Part shown: positions 1 to 8,393 of the stretch, piece after piece
Numbering within the stretch: position 1 is the stretch's first letter
How the letters are laid out: every line of letters begins with the position of its first letter
Position numbers and translations under genes: made by a program
Notes under the pieces: generated by a model
What the model was told of the DNA's origin: nothing
The model's input: only the letters and a program-made list of their open reading frames with translations
Database searches by the model: none
DNA from: Bullifex porci
Lineage (GTDB): Bacteria > Spirochaetota > Spirochaetia > Sphaerochaetales > Sphaerochaetaceae
Assembly: GCF_009695635.1 (NCBI RefSeq)
Contig: NZ_VUNN01000008.1
Span: 1 to 64,000, forward strand
Length of the DNA: 64,000 bases
Direction: 5' to 3'

Positions 1-120
1 CTATTGCTTCCTTCAGACCCAACATTGCTGTTACGCCCTTGCCGTTGGCTAGCGGTTTTCTTTCAGAACTGTTCCCGCAGTGGACTTTCACCACCAAGTT
101 AATACTCATGCAGAGCAAAC
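1..120 (-). mobile_element. Group IIC intron, 5' end of the ribozyme (runs off the window)
   Basis: On the minus strand, starting with GTTTG at 120, the sequence follows the 5' domain I of bacterial class C group II introns: a GCATGAGT segment, GGTGAAAGTCC, ACCGCTAGCC, GGCAAGGG and TCTGAAGGAAGC occur in the order known from the Oceanobacillus IIC intron. The first base lies directly after the U-run of the terminator at 121-150, which is the classical target of class C introns. The reverse transcriptase ORF and domains II-VI would lie beyond base 1, so completeness and mobility cannot be judged. The 5' end is GTTTG rather than the usual GTGYG, so the exact boundary is approximate. Confidence 0.85.
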
Positions 121-150
121 AAAAAAACAGCCCTCAATAACTGAGAGCTG
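121..150 (-). terminator. Rho-independent terminator of the sugar dehydrogenase gene
   Basis: The minus strand shows CAGCTCTCA, a short loop, TGAGGGCTG (9-bp stem with one U-G pair) and then seven Ts. It lies 22 bases after the stop codon of the dehydrogenase gene and is the insertion target of the adjacent intron. Confidence 0.9.
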
Positions 151-171
151 CTAGTAAGTAGTTTAATACTA

Positions 172-972
172 TTACTTAGGCTGCTTACCGATATAAGCAA
201 GAATACCACCATCAACATAGAGAATGTGACCATTAACAAAGTTAGATGCATCACTTGCGAGGAATACTGCAGGTCCCTGAAGATCCTCTGGATTTCCCCA
301 ACGAGCTGCTGGAGTCTTTGCGATGATGAACTGATCAAATGGATGACGTGAACCATCTGGCTGGATCTCTCTGAGAGGTGCTGTCTGAGGAGTAGCAATA
401 TATCCAGGTCCAATACCGTTACACTGAATGTTGAATTCACCATATTCTGAAGCAATATTCTTTGTAAGCATCTTGAGACCGCCCTTAGCTGCTGCATAAG
501 CACTTACAGTCTCACGTCCGAGCTCACTCATCATTGAACAGATGTTAATAATCTTACCGTGACCATTCTTGATCATTGATGGGATAACTGCCTTAGCACA
601 GATGAATGGAGCATTGAGGTCTACATCGATAACCTGTCTGAATTCAGCTGCTGTCATATCACACATTGGAATTCTCTTAATGATTCCAGCGTTGTTTACA
701 AGAATATCAATCTTACCGAGCTCATTGATAATCTGAGCAACAGTTGCATTTACCTGCTCTTCGTTTGTTACATCACATACATAACCCTTAGCATCAATAC
801 CTGCATCTGCATATGCCTTGAGTCCCTTGTCTACAAATTCCTGCTTAAGATCATTGAATACAATCTTTGCACCTGCAGCTGCAAAAGCTGAAGCGATAGC
901 GAATCCAATACCATAAGAAGCACCTGTAACCCATGCTACCTTTCCCTCTAATGAGAAATCTTTCATATTCAT
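172..972 (-). CDS. SDR-family gluconate 5-dehydrogenase / 2-deoxygluconate 3-dehydrogenase-like
   Basis: 266-residue classical short-chain dehydrogenase. Visible features are the N-terminal nucleotide-binding motif TGASYGIG (about residues 17-24), NNAG near residue 92, a catalytic Ser in the ICSMMSE segment, YAAAK (Tyr and Lys), and a C-terminal DGG. The best resemblance is to gluconate 5-dehydrogenase (Gno/IdnO) and KduD, NAD(P)-dependent cytosolic enzymes that interconvert keto- and hydroxy-hexonates in hexuronate/gluconate catabolism; which substrate is used cannot be told from sequence. The ATG at 972 has a good Shine-Dalgarno GGAGG. It is a single gene with its own promoter and terminator. 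The palindrome upstream resembles a KdgR operator and fits a ketogluconate role. Confidence 0.85.
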   Translation of the reverse strand: MNMKDFSLEGKVAWVTGASYGIGFAIASAFAAAGAKIVFNDLKQEFVDKGLKAYADAGIDAKGYVCDVTNEEQVNATVAQIINELGKIDILVNNAGIIKRIPMCDMTAAEFRQVIDVDLNAPFICAKAVIPSMIKNGHGKIINICSMMSELGRETVSAYAAAKGGLKMLTKNIASEYGEFNIQCNGIGPGYIATPQTAPLREIQPDGSRHPFDQFIIAKTPAARWGNPEDLQGPAVFLASDASNFVNGHILYVDGGILAYIGKQPK

Positions 973-1012
973 AAGATTTTTCCTCCATTTAATAACTATC
1001 TAATTCTTTAAT

Positions 1013-1041
1013 AGTATACTTTCGTATTTATTATCTTTCAA
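1013..1041 (-). promoter_or_regulatory. Promoter of the sugar dehydrogenase gene
   Basis: Minus strand: TTGAAA (1036-1041), a 17-base spacer, TATACT (1013-1018). It gives a leader of about 35 bases that includes the GGAGG ribosome binding site. Confidence 0.7.
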
Positions 1042-1050
1042 GTTAATTAT

Positions 1051-1065
1051 TGAAACATTGTTTCA
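1051..1065. promoter_or_regulatory. KdgR-like palindrome upstream of the dehydrogenase promoter
   Basis: TGAAACA-T-TGTTTCA is a perfect inverted repeat with 7-bp arms. It closely resembles the enterobacterial KdgR operator core (TGAAAC..GTTTCA). It is centred about 50 bases upstream of the predicted transcription start, just outside the -35 box, so it could serve an activator or an upstream-binding repressor. No regulator gene is visible in the window. Confidence 0.55.
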
Positions 1066-1071
1066 CTTTTT

Positions 1072-1109
1072 AAAAAATTATTCCCTTATACAAAGCTGTA
1101 CAAGGGAAT
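1072..1109 (-). terminator. Terminator of the GH37/63-like gene
   Basis: Minus strand: a 12-bp stem ATTCCCTTGTAC / GTATAAGGGAAT (one G-U pair) with a 6-base loop, followed by AATTTTTTA. It begins 5 bases after the stop codon of the glycosidase gene. Confidence 0.85.
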
Positions 1110-1114
1110 ACTTA

Positions 1115-2539
1115 TCATAGCTTATCAATTAGCATTGAACACTTACCAGAAGGAATAGGAAGAGTTTTCTTCTTATTCTCATCTAGAATTAATATTGTAA
1201 AGTAGTAAAGCTTTTCACTTTCCAACCTAATTTCCCAGCCTCTAATATTCTTATTAGATAGGATTGTAATATTATTTCTTTTTAGTGAGAGCTTCTCAAT
1301 ACCCATTGATTCAAGAGAGGTCATAGTCCAGTCAACGGTCTTTCTTGGAAGAGAGATTTCTAGACCAATGATGTTTTCGATCATTAGCGTGATAGTAATC
1401 AAACTAATCATTGCTAGATTTCTCTTTTGGTTAACAAAGTCACCATCAAGTGAAATAGAAGCACCCTCTTTATTTGGCTTATATGACTCCCATACATCAC
1501 CAACTGTTTCTCCATCTGGATGAAGAGTATCAAGGATAAAATACATATGTCTTATTGCACATTCTCTTGCAAATACAAATGAATCATATTTATTTAATCC
1601 CTTGATAACCATATAGGTATAGAAAGGAACTACACCGCCCTTATATCCATTACCCTCTTCACTGAAGACAGGATTTGAAACAGGAACACAAGGGAATGGG
1701 TTATCGGTTCCAAATTCAGCTGGATCCTTTAGAGCATCAATTAGGAAGCCTGCATATTCGTCGTTAGGAATCTCTGCAAGCATGGTCCAATAGGAACCGA
1801 TGTGCTTGTTTTTAATTATTACCTCATTTTCATCTATATCATAGTAGAAGTGATCCTCATCACTCCACATCATACTATTGATACGAGTTTTAAGAGAGAA
1901 ATAAACTCTCTTATATCTAAAGCTAAGCTCCTTATCATTTAAAATATCTCCAATATTAGACATATAAAGAGCTGCTACTGCCATCATAGCATTGAAATCA
2001 ACAGGGTAATAGGTATTGTATCTTGGAACATTTCCAAGATGACAAGCACTTATTGGTACATGAAAAAGACCATTAGCACACTGGAAATTACTAACAATAT
2101 AGTTAAAGTACTTTTCAAGATAAGGTACTACTTCCTTAAGTCTCTTCTTATTACCGATTTTATGGTAGAAGCAAAATTCTACATATGGTAAAAGAGGAGG
2201 ACAAATACCCTTAGGGTTATCCTCTGAAACTATTGGCTTTAAGGTAGTGCTGTCATAACGATCAAAGATTTGTCCATCTTCTTTTTGCTGCTTATAAAAA
2301 AAATCGACTAATGAGTAGGCATCAAAATTCTGATTACTATATGAAAGAGATATTGAAGCCATACAGTTATCGAACAAATTAATTTCATTACTTTTGCAAC
2401 CAACAAAAAAACCATTAGGGAAGAGCTCTTCTTCCTGTCTTTGAATCCAGTTCTCCTCGATCCAAACCCAGGAGCGGTCATACATGTCTACAAAATCCTG
2501 ATCATAAAAATGCACACAAGGGACTAAATCTTTAACCAC
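1115..2539 (-). CDS. Trehalase/GH63-like (MGH1-type) glycoside hydrolase
   Basis: 474 residues with the character of an (alpha/alpha)6-barrel glycosidase of the GH37/GH63/mannosylglycerate-hydrolase group: repeated helical hairpins with aromatic-rich motifs such as NYTYYP-like stretches, GSYWTMLAEIP in the middle, GGVVPFYTYM, and WESYKPNKEG near residue 355, corresponding to the family's W-E-x-Y-x-P catalytic-region motif. No signal peptide, so probably cytosolic, acting on a di- or oligosaccharide; the substrate is unknown. Translation starts at GTG 2539 with GGGAG six bases upstream. It is monocistronic with its own promoter and terminator. The neighbouring sugar dehydrogenase suggests carbohydrate catabolism but is a separate unit. 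Confidence 0.65.
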   Translation of the reverse strand: MVKDLVPCVHFYDQDFVDMYDRSWVWIEENWIQRQEEELFPNGFFVGCKSNEINLFDNCMASISLSYSNQNFDAYSLVDFFYKQQKEDGQIFDRYDSTTLKPIVSEDNPKGICPPLLPYVEFCFYHKIGNKKRLKEVVPYLEKYFNYIVSNFQCANGLFHVPISACHLGNVPRYNTYYPVDFNAMMAVAALYMSNIGDILNDKELSFRYKRVYFSLKTRINSMMWSDEDHFYYDIDENEVIIKNKHIGSYWTMLAEIPNDEYAGFLIDALKDPAEFGTDNPFPCVPVSNPVFSEEGNGYKGGVVPFYTYMVIKGLNKYDSFVFARECAIRHMYFILDTLHPDGETVGDVWESYKPNKEGASISLDGDFVNQKRNLAMISLITITLMIENIIGLEISLPRKTVDWTMTSLESMGIEKLSLKRNNITILSNKNIRGWEIRLESEKLYYFTILILDENKKKTLPIPSGKCSMLIDKL

Positions 2540-2597
2540 GAAAAACTCCCAATTTTATATAGAAAATGACCATTTAAGGCCTAGAAATTCAGTTTAT

Positions 2598-2626
2598 AGA
2601 ATACCCCATCCCAAGGCGGAAGTCAA
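2598..2626 (-). promoter_or_regulatory. Promoter of the GH37/63-like gene
   Basis: Minus strand: TTGACT (2621-2626), 17-base spacer, TATTCT (2598-2603), about 60 bases before the GTG start. The rest of the 2540-2697 gap shows nothing recognisable; no clear terminator follows the kinase gene that ends at 2698. Confidence 0.7.
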
Positions 2627-2697
2627 CAAGAATTTTACTACCTATATTTATTTTTGAAATAAAGATTTATTTTTTATAAATTAATTTTTCTTACTTT

Positions 2698-3624
2698 TTA
2701 CCTATTATAAAATAACCTCAACCCTTTTTTAACCATTTCTATACGACAAAAAGCCGCATCTCTAGAAATTTCTTCGCCATCAACATGGATTTTCATCTCT
2801 GCTCTAGCACTCTTTATATCTACTACGCTTTCTGCATTTAGCATATCCATGTATTTACTCTTTAATTGTGTCCCGGAGAAAAATCTTAGTGCTAATCTTG
2901 TAATTTTTAAGCGCTTTAATGGTCTGTTTGCATATACAACATCGAGCTTACCATCATTTATAATAGCTCTAGGTCCCATAATAAATGCACCACCCATTCT
3001 TCTACCATTACAAATAGAGATTTGCTGTGTTTTAAGGTTAATGTTTTTATCATCAACCCTCATCTCAATATCATATGGCTTTGGTATAAAGCAAAAGCAA
3101 TGTAAAAAGGCTAATAAATAGCTTGTAACACCATTAATATGCTTGTATGAGGAGGCTTTAAAGTTTACCTCAGGCTCAAAGCCTATGCCTGCTCCATTAA
3201 TAAAGAATCTACCATCAGCTGCATCCTTTCCATATAAAAGACCAACATCTATATCAGTTGCTGGTGAGGATAAAATTAAATCTACTGCCTTATCGACATC
3301 ACATGGGATATTAGCTGTATATGCAAAGTCATTTCCTCTTCCAATTGGTATAATTCCAAAGCTAGGACTTTTATCAGATTTCAATATTCCATTTGCAACC
3401 TCGTTAACGGTTCCGTCCCCACCAGCTGCAATAATAACATCATAACCTTCATCTGCACCCTGTAAGGCAAGCGTAATAGCCTGCTTTCTTTGGCTTGTAA
3501 AAATAATATCTACACTTTGGTTCCTTTTTCTGAAGGATTCTTTTATTTTATCAACCTTTGTAATTGCCTGTCCTTTAGAAGCATTAGGGTTCAAGATACA
3601 AAGGATATTACTAGTTTTTTTCAT
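2698..3624 (-). CDS. Diacylglycerol kinase family lipid kinase (DgkB/YegS type)
   Basis: 308 residues. The N-terminal DAGK catalytic domain begins with ILNPNASKG, contains the signature AAGGDGTVNEV (about residues 66-76) and GIIPIGRGNDFA, and the C-terminal half has the family's beta-rich domain with FINGAGIGFEPEV and DGKLDVVY. Enzymes of this family phosphorylate diacylglycerol or related lipids at the inner membrane face using ATP. The lipid substrate is not predictable (YegS acts on phosphatidylglycerol). The ATG at 3624 has no Shine-Dalgarno; a promoter ends 9 bases upstream, so the mRNA is probably leaderless. Divergent from the MATE gene. Confidence 0.85.
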   Translation of the reverse strand: MKKTSNILCILNPNASKGQAITKVDKIKESFRKRNQSVDIIFTSQRKQAITLALQGADEGYDVIIAAGGDGTVNEVANGILKSDKSPSFGIIPIGRGNDFAYTANIPCDVDKAVDLILSSPATDIDVGLLYGKDAADGRFFINGAGIGFEPEVNFKASSYKHINGVTSYLLAFLHCFCFIPKPYDIEMRVDDKNINLKTQQISICNGRRMGGAFIMGPRAIINDGKLDVVYANRPLKRLKITRLALRFFSGTQLKSKYMDMLNAESVVDIKSARAEMKIHVDGEEISRDAAFCRIEMVKKGLRLFYNR

Positions 3625-3633
3625 ATCTGTTTT

Positions 3634-3663
3634 ATCGTACTTCAGTTTTTCTTATGAGTGCAA
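3634..3663 (-). promoter_or_regulatory. Leaderless-type promoter of the lipid kinase gene
   Basis: Minus strand: TTGCAC (3658-3663), 18-base spacer, TACGAT (3634-3639); the -10 box ends 9 bases from the ATG. Confidence 0.5.
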
Positions 3664-3673
3664 CAAAAGGATA

Positions 3674-3701
3674 TTGCAAAAAAAGCTTTTTCCTTTAAAT
3701 A
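3674..3701 (+). promoter_or_regulatory. Leaderless-type promoter of the MATE gene
   Basis: TTGCAA (3674-3679), 16-base spacer, TAAATA (3696-3701), ending 8 bases before the ATG at 3710. An in-frame TTG at 3674 coincides with the -35 box, so it is unlikely to be the start codon. Confidence 0.45.
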
Positions 3702-3709
3702 TTACTCAA

Positions 3710-5056
3710 ATGGAACAAAGCAAATCGTTTTATAAGACATTAATGCTAATTGCATTTCCAATAATGCTCCAAAACCTGCTATCTACATCACTTTCCTTAG
3801 TAGATACACTTATGATCGGTCAGCTTGGAGCTAATCAAATTGCTGCTGTAGGAATTGCAAACCAAATATTCTTTTTAATTAACCTATTTATATTTGGAAT
3901 TGCATCTGGTGCTTCTATTTTTTTTGCTCAATACTATGGAGCAAAGAAGTATGAGGAGCTAGAAAAAATCACAGCTCTAGCACTATCAATATCTCTTATA
4001 GCGTCTATACTTTTTACAATTGTATCTTTAATTGCACCTAATTATATAGTTTACTTATTCACAACTCAAACAGATGTAGTTGAAATAAGCTCTCAATATC
4101 AAAGATGGGTTGCAATAAGCTATATATTTTTTGCAATTTCATTTACACACGGCATCGCCTTTAGATCTATCGGTAAGGGTAATATCCCTTTAATAGCAAC
4201 CTTTATATCTCTAGGTTTAAATGCAATTGGAAACTATTTATTAATCTTTGGTATAGGACCATTTCCAGAGCTAGGCGCAGAGGGTGCTGCAATCGCAACA
4301 ACCTTTTCTAGATTTATTGAGATGGTAATTCTTTTAGCTGTCACATATATCAAAAAGGAGGACTTTAGAATAAGAAAGCTTACAGCCTTCAAATGGAATA
4401 AGTCCTTTATCAAAATATATTTTGTTACCTGTTTCCCTGTACTATTAAATGAGATGCTTTGGTCTCTTGGTATGACAGCTTATAAAATTGGATATTCAAG
4501 ACTTGGTGTAGATACTCTTGCTTGTATAAATGTATCAGAGGCAATTGCAAACTTCTTCTTTGTTTTTGTTATGGGCCTTGGAAATGCGACAACTATTTTC
4601 CTTGGACAAATACTTGGACAGGGAGATATAAACAGAGCAAAGCTAGGTGCTAGAAAAACATTACAAATAGCACTATTTATTGGAACTATAATGGGCTTAT
4701 TTATAGCATTATCTGCTAGTAGCTTTACTTCTCTATTCAAGGTATCAGAAGAGATAAAGCAAATGGCTACTAGGTGCTTATATGTCAAAGCTATCTTCCA
4801 GCCACTTTGTAGCTTAAATATGGTACTCTTTGTAGGAATACTACGTTCAGGCGGTGATACTCGTTACTCTCTTATTGCAGAAACCTCATGTGTTTGGTTT
4901 ATTGGAGTTACAATGGCCTTTCTTGGAGCGGAATTTCTAAAGCTACCTATATATATTGTTGTTGCTATGACATCATTAGAGGAGATAGCAAAAATAATAG
5001 CTGTATATCCTCGTTATAAAAGTGGAAAATGGGTAAAATCCCTCGCAAAGCATTAG
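3710..5056 (+). CDS. MATE family efflux transporter
   Basis: 448 residues from the ATG at 3710; twelve predicted membrane segments in two homologous halves, with the family's PIMLQNLLSTSLSLVDTLMIGQLG opening region split over the first helices, LGANQIAAVGI, and GLGNATTIFLGQ in the second half. Members export cationic drugs, dyes or metabolites across the inner membrane with Na+ or H+ influx. The substrate is unknown. The start at 3710 is preferred over an upstream in-frame TTG because homology begins there and a promoter lies directly upstream. The nagA promoter lies inside the 3' end of this gene, so cotranscription with nagA is also possible. Confidence 0.88.
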   Translation: MEQSKSFYKTLMLIAFPIMLQNLLSTSLSLVDTLMIGQLGANQIAAVGIANQIFFLINLFIFGIASGASIFFAQYYGAKKYEELEKITALALSISLIASILFTIVSLIAPNYIVYLFTTQTDVVEISSQYQRWVAISYIFFAISFTHGIAFRSIGKGNIPLIATFISLGLNAIGNYLLIFGIGPFPELGAEGAAIATTFSRFIEMVILLAVTYIKKEDFRIRKLTAFKWNKSFIKIYFVTCFPVLLNEMLWSLGMTAYKIGYSRLGVDTLACINVSEAIANFFFVFVMGLGNATTIFLGQILGQGDINRAKLGARKTLQIALFIGTIMGLFIALSASSFTSLFKVSEEIKQMATRCLYVKAIFQPLCSLNMVLFVGILRSGGDTRYSLIAETSCVWFIGVTMAFLGAEFLKLPIYIVVAMTSLEEIAKIIAVYPRYKSGKWVKSLAKH

Positions 5057-5071
5057 TTTTAGTTGTATCAT
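5043..5071 (+). promoter_or_regulatory. Leaderless-type promoter of nagA
   Basis: TCGCAA (5043-5048), 17-base spacer, TATCAT (5066-5071), 6 bases before the ATG at 5078. The -35 is weak and overlaps the end of the MATE gene. Confidence 0.4.
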
Positions 5072-5077
5072 TTCCAC

Positions 5078-6286
5078 ATGAGTATAAAATATGTATTAAT
5101 CAATGGAACTATTATATCTGGTGTTGCTAGTATCAATGACTGTGCAATATCGATTGATGATGAAGGTAATATCGATGACGTAATTAGAATGCGTCGCTTT
5201 GATAGTACTCAATATAATGATTCTACTACAAAGATAATCGATGTAAAGGGAGCTTATATTACTCCAGGTTTAATTGATACCCACCTACATGGTATTGGAG
5301 GATATGGTACTGAAGATTGCTCCCCTGATTCTATTTTAGGAATGAGTGAAGCTCTTGCAGACTTTGGTGTTACCTCCTTCCTACCTACAGTTTATACAGA
5401 TACACTTGATAAAATGATAGCTTCAACAAAGGCTATTGTCGCTGCAATGGGTAAGGAAAAGGGAGCTATAATAGAGGGTGTAAACCTTGAAGGACCTTTT
5501 ATCTCACCTGAAAGAATTGGTGCTCAAGCTCCAGAGGGCTTGCAGGCAGTTAATCTTGATGTCTTTAACAAGCTCTATGAAGCAGGTGAAGGAAAGATAG
5601 TTGCAATGACTATTGCGCCAGAGCTTAAGCATATGAGAACTCTTGCTCTTGAGGCTCAAAAAAGAGGCATCGTTCTATTAGCTGGACACACAAATGCCAC
5701 CTATGAAAACATCATGGATGGTATGCAATGTGGAATCCTACATACAACTCACTTTTTCAATGCGATGAGTAGACTCCACCATAGAAACCCTGGATGTGTT
5801 GGTGCAATTATGATACAGCAGGATATGAAGGCTGAAATCATTTGTGATGGTATTCATGTACACCCAGAATTGATTAAGCTCCTTCTAAGAGAAAAGCCAG
5901 TTAGTAATATCGTTATGGTAACAGACTCTCTAAAGCCTACAATGCAAAAGAAGGGAGAGCTAACTGCGAATGGTGTTCCTGCCCTACTAAAGGATGGTGC
6001 TTTTGTAAGTAGAGATAACCCAGATTTATTCCTAGGCTCATCATTAACTCTATTAAAGGGTATTGAGAATATGGTTTCTTGGGGAATTCCTATAGACCAA
6101 GTTATCCAAATGGCATCATCAAACCCAGCTAGAATTTATAACTTTACTCATAAAGGTGCTTTGATCCCTGGATATAAAGCAAATATTACTATTATTAATA
6201 AGGACTTCTCTCTCGGTGGACTTTTCATCAATGGTGAATTGAAAAGAGGATTATTAAGTAAGGAATTTGTAAATGTGGTACGATAA
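5078..6286 (+). CDS. nagA: N-acetylglucosamine-6-phosphate deacetylase
   Basis: 402 residues from the ATG at 5078. Amidohydrolase-superfamily signature residues are present: TPGLIDTHLHG (HxH motif), the metal-binding Glu in NLEGPF, His in LAGHTNAT, THFFNAM, and the catalytic Asp in VTDSLKP. It converts GlcNAc-6-P to GlcN-6-P and acetate in the cytosol, for use of amino sugars from peptidoglycan recycling or host glycans. No nagB or GlcNAc transporter is in the window. It heads an operon with pepD (14-base overlap) and further genes, a combination consistent with turnover of peptidoglycan or host-derived peptides, although that link is inferred. Confidence 0.95.
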   Translation: MSIKYVLINGTIISGVASINDCAISIDDEGNIDDVIRMRRFDSTQYNDSTTKIIDVKGAYITPGLIDTHLHGIGGYGTEDCSPDSILGMSEALADFGVTSFLPTVYTDTLDKMIASTKAIVAAMGKEKGAIIEGVNLEGPFISPERIGAQAPEGLQAVNLDVFNKLYEAGEGKIVAMTIAPELKHMRTLALEAQKRGIVLLAGHTNATYENIMDGMQCGILHTTHFFNAMSRLHHRNPGCVGAIMIQQDMKAEIICDGIHVHPELIKLLLREKPVSNIVMVTDSLKPTMQKKGELTANGVPALLKDGAFVSRDNPDLFLGSSLTLLKGIENMVSWGIPIDQVIQMASSNPARIYNFTHKGALIPGYKANITIINKDFSLGGLFINGELKRGLLSKEFVNVVR

Positions 6287-7703
6287 ATTAGAAGAAAAAA
6301 AAGTTTGGAAATACTTTCAGGAAATATCTGAAATCCCTCGTGAATCAGGAAATGAAGAGGGTGTAAGACAATATCTAATCTCTTGGGCTAAGAAGCGTAA
6401 TATAGATGTACAAACAGATAAAATTGGAAATGTAATCATGTTCAAAGAGGGAGCTAAGGGTAAGGACTCTATTTGCTTACAGGGACATATGGATATGGTT
6501 TGTGTAAAGAGAGAGGGCTCAAAACACGATTTTACTAAGGATCCAATTGAAATTGTATTAGATGGTAACTATATCAGAGCAAAGGATACATCTCTTGGTG
6601 CTGATAATGGTGTTGCTGTAGCCTTTGCACTCGCTTTATTAGAAGAGGATGACCCTGAAAGACCTTCTCTTGAGGCTCTATTCACAGTATGTGAGGAATC
6701 AAAGCTACTTGGTGCAAATAATGTTGAAGCAGATAAAATCAAATCAAGAAAGCTCATCAATATCGATAGTGAGGAGGAAGGTATCATCTACATAGGATGT
6801 GCTGGAGGTCTTCAGATAAATGCAGAGAAGAAGGTTAAATATAAGGATGTTGAAAAGGATAGTGTTCATCTTAAGCTTTCAATATCTGGTCTTTTAGGTG
6901 GTCATAGTGGTGGCGAAATCCATAAGGAAAGGGCAAATGCCAATAAGCTTCTTGCTAGAATTATGCACCGCTTCCCTATTTATTCCTTAACAGATATCCA
7001 AGGTGGAACTAGAAGTAATGTAATTCCATCTAGTGCATATGCAACCTTTGTTGTTAATAAAGAGGATGTGCAAACAATTAAAATCATTGTTGATAACATT
7101 TCAAAGGATATTCAAAATGAATATAAGGTCCAGGATCCTGGTATCAAGATTACTCTTGAGGAGCTTCCTGATGTGCCTAAGCAAGCAATAAAGAATAAAA
7201 TCTCAGTTTCATTTATCGAGGCTATATACCTTGCACCATATGGTGTACAGGCAATGAGTCAATCCGTAAAGGGAGTTGTAGAGACATCAAATAACATTGC
7301 AATCATAAAGCTTGAGGATGATAAGTTTAAACTCCTTTCATCTACTAGATCTTTAGTTGAGAGTGCAAAGGAAGAAACAGCACTAAGAGTTGGAGCTGCC
7401 TTTGAAATTCTAGGCTTTAAAGTAATCTATAACGATTCATATCCATCTTGGGCTCCAAATCCAAATAGCCAATTAACAAAGAAGGTTGTAGCTGAATATA
7501 AAAAATATTCAGGAAAGGCACCTGTTGTAACTTGCATCCATGCAGGTCTCGAGTGTGGTATCATCAACTCCCTTGTTCCAGGAATGGATTCTGTCTCAAT
7601 TGGTCCAAATCTATTCGATGTTCACTCAGTTAATGAGCACATTGAATATGATAGTGCTGTAAGAACAATGGGCTTCTTAAGGCATTTAATTAAAGCACTA
7701 TGA
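6273..7703 (+). CDS. pepD: Aminoacyl-histidine dipeptidase (M20C, Xaa-His dipeptidase)
   Basis: 476 residues, the normal length of the PepD/carnosinase-like M20C family. Metal-binding and catalytic motifs appear in order: LQGHMDMVC (about residue 75), SLGADNGVAVA, CEESKLLGA (catalytic Glu pair), SEEEG, and GGHSGGEIH at the start of the lid domain; the last metal ligand is expected in the C-terminal DVHSVNEH segment. It hydrolyses Xaa-His and other dipeptides in the cytosol using Zn or Mn. Start overlaps the end of nagA by 14 bases and its stop overlaps the next gene by 4, so translation is probably coupled. Confidence 0.93.
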   Translation: MWYDKLEEKKVWKYFQEISEIPRESGNEEGVRQYLISWAKKRNIDVQTDKIGNVIMFKEGAKGKDSICLQGHMDMVCVKREGSKHDFTKDPIEIVLDGNYIRAKDTSLGADNGVAVAFALALLEEDDPERPSLEALFTVCEESKLLGANNVEADKIKSRKLINIDSEEEGIIYIGCAGGLQINAEKKVKYKDVEKDSVHLKLSISGLLGGHSGGEIHKERANANKLLARIMHRFPIYSLTDIQGGTRSNVIPSSAYATFVVNKEDVQTIKIIVDNISKDIQNEYKVQDPGIKITLEELPDVPKQAIKNKISVSFIEAIYLAPYGVQAMSQSVKGVVETSNNIAIIKLEDDKFKLLSSTRSLVESAKEETALRVGAAFEILGFKVIYNDSYPSWAPNPNSQLTKKVVAEYKKYSGKAPVVTCIHAGLECGIINSLVPGMDSVSIGPNLFDVHSVNEHIEYDSAVRTMGFLRHLIKAL

Positions 7704-8389
7704 GAAAACCAATAATTGGCATTGCGGCAGAAAAGGCAATTGAGAAACCAGGTGTTTTTCAATATCCTTGGTACTTTACTATTGAATCCTATGTTAGGGC
7801 TGTCACCTTAGTTGGTGGCACCCCTATACTTTTGTTACCAGGGTCCCCAGCAGATGAATTAATTAACATTGTTGATGGACTATTAATGCAAGGTGGTATG
7901 GATGTTACACCCTCTGAATATGGAGAAGCTAAGCTTCCAGAGTGTGGACGTACAGATTTAAAAGAGGATTCATTTCATGAGTCATTAATTAAAGCTGCCA
8001 TAAAGCAAGAAAAACCTATATTAGGTATATGTCGTGGTATTCAGATAATTAATGTTACTCTTGGAGGAACTCTATATCAGGATTTAGAGTCTAAATGGCA
8101 TAGACACTATGAGAATTATGAAGATCCTTGCCATATAATTAATATCAAAGAGGGCACAAAGCTTCACTCAATATTTGGTGATACACTATTAGTAAATAGT
8201 CTTCATCACCAAGGAATTAAAGAGCTTGCAAAGGGATTAATTCCTTCTGCATATAGCGAGGATGGGTTAATAGAAGCTGTAGAAAATGATTTAATTATGG
8301 CTATCCAATGTCATCCAGAGGCATTAAAAGAAAAGGATGAAAAGTATCTAAGATTATTTGAATATTTTATTGAAAAGTGTAAAAATTGA
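7700..8389 (+). CDS. Gamma-glutamyl-gamma-aminobutyrate hydrolase-like (peptidase C26) protein
   Basis: 229 residues of the class I glutamine amidotransferase-like fold. The nucleophile elbow LGICRGIQ contains the Cys, and the catalytic His and Glu are in QCHPEAL; a conserved HHQGIK segment is also present. PuuD-type members cleave gamma-glutamyl-GABA, but many homologs act on other gamma-glutamyl amides. In this operon with a dipeptidase and NagA it may handle gamma-linked peptides such as those of peptidoglycan, which is inference. The ATG overlaps the pepD stop (ATGA). Confidence 0.85.
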   Translation: MRKPIIGIAAEKAIEKPGVFQYPWYFTIESYVRAVTLVGGTPILLLPGSPADELINIVDGLLMQGGMDVTPSEYGEAKLPECGRTDLKEDSFHESLIKAAIKQEKPILGICRGIQIINVTLGGTLYQDLESKWHRHYENYEDPCHIINIKEGTKLHSIFGDTLLVNSLHHQGIKELAKGLIPSAYSEDGLIEAVENDLIMAIQCHPEALKEKDEKYLRLFEYFIEKCKN

Positions 8390-8393
8390 TGAA

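Noticed and set aside
99-503. Reading frame of 134 codons on the minus strand overlapping the sugar dehydrogenase gene
   Set aside because: It is in another frame of a clear SDR gene, has a low-complexity Leu/Ser composition, and runs into the intron and terminator.
3653-3676. Upstream ATG (3654) or TTG (3674) as start of the MATE protein
   Set aside because: The ATG is out of frame, and the TTG coincides with a -35 box; homology to the family begins at the ATG at 3710.
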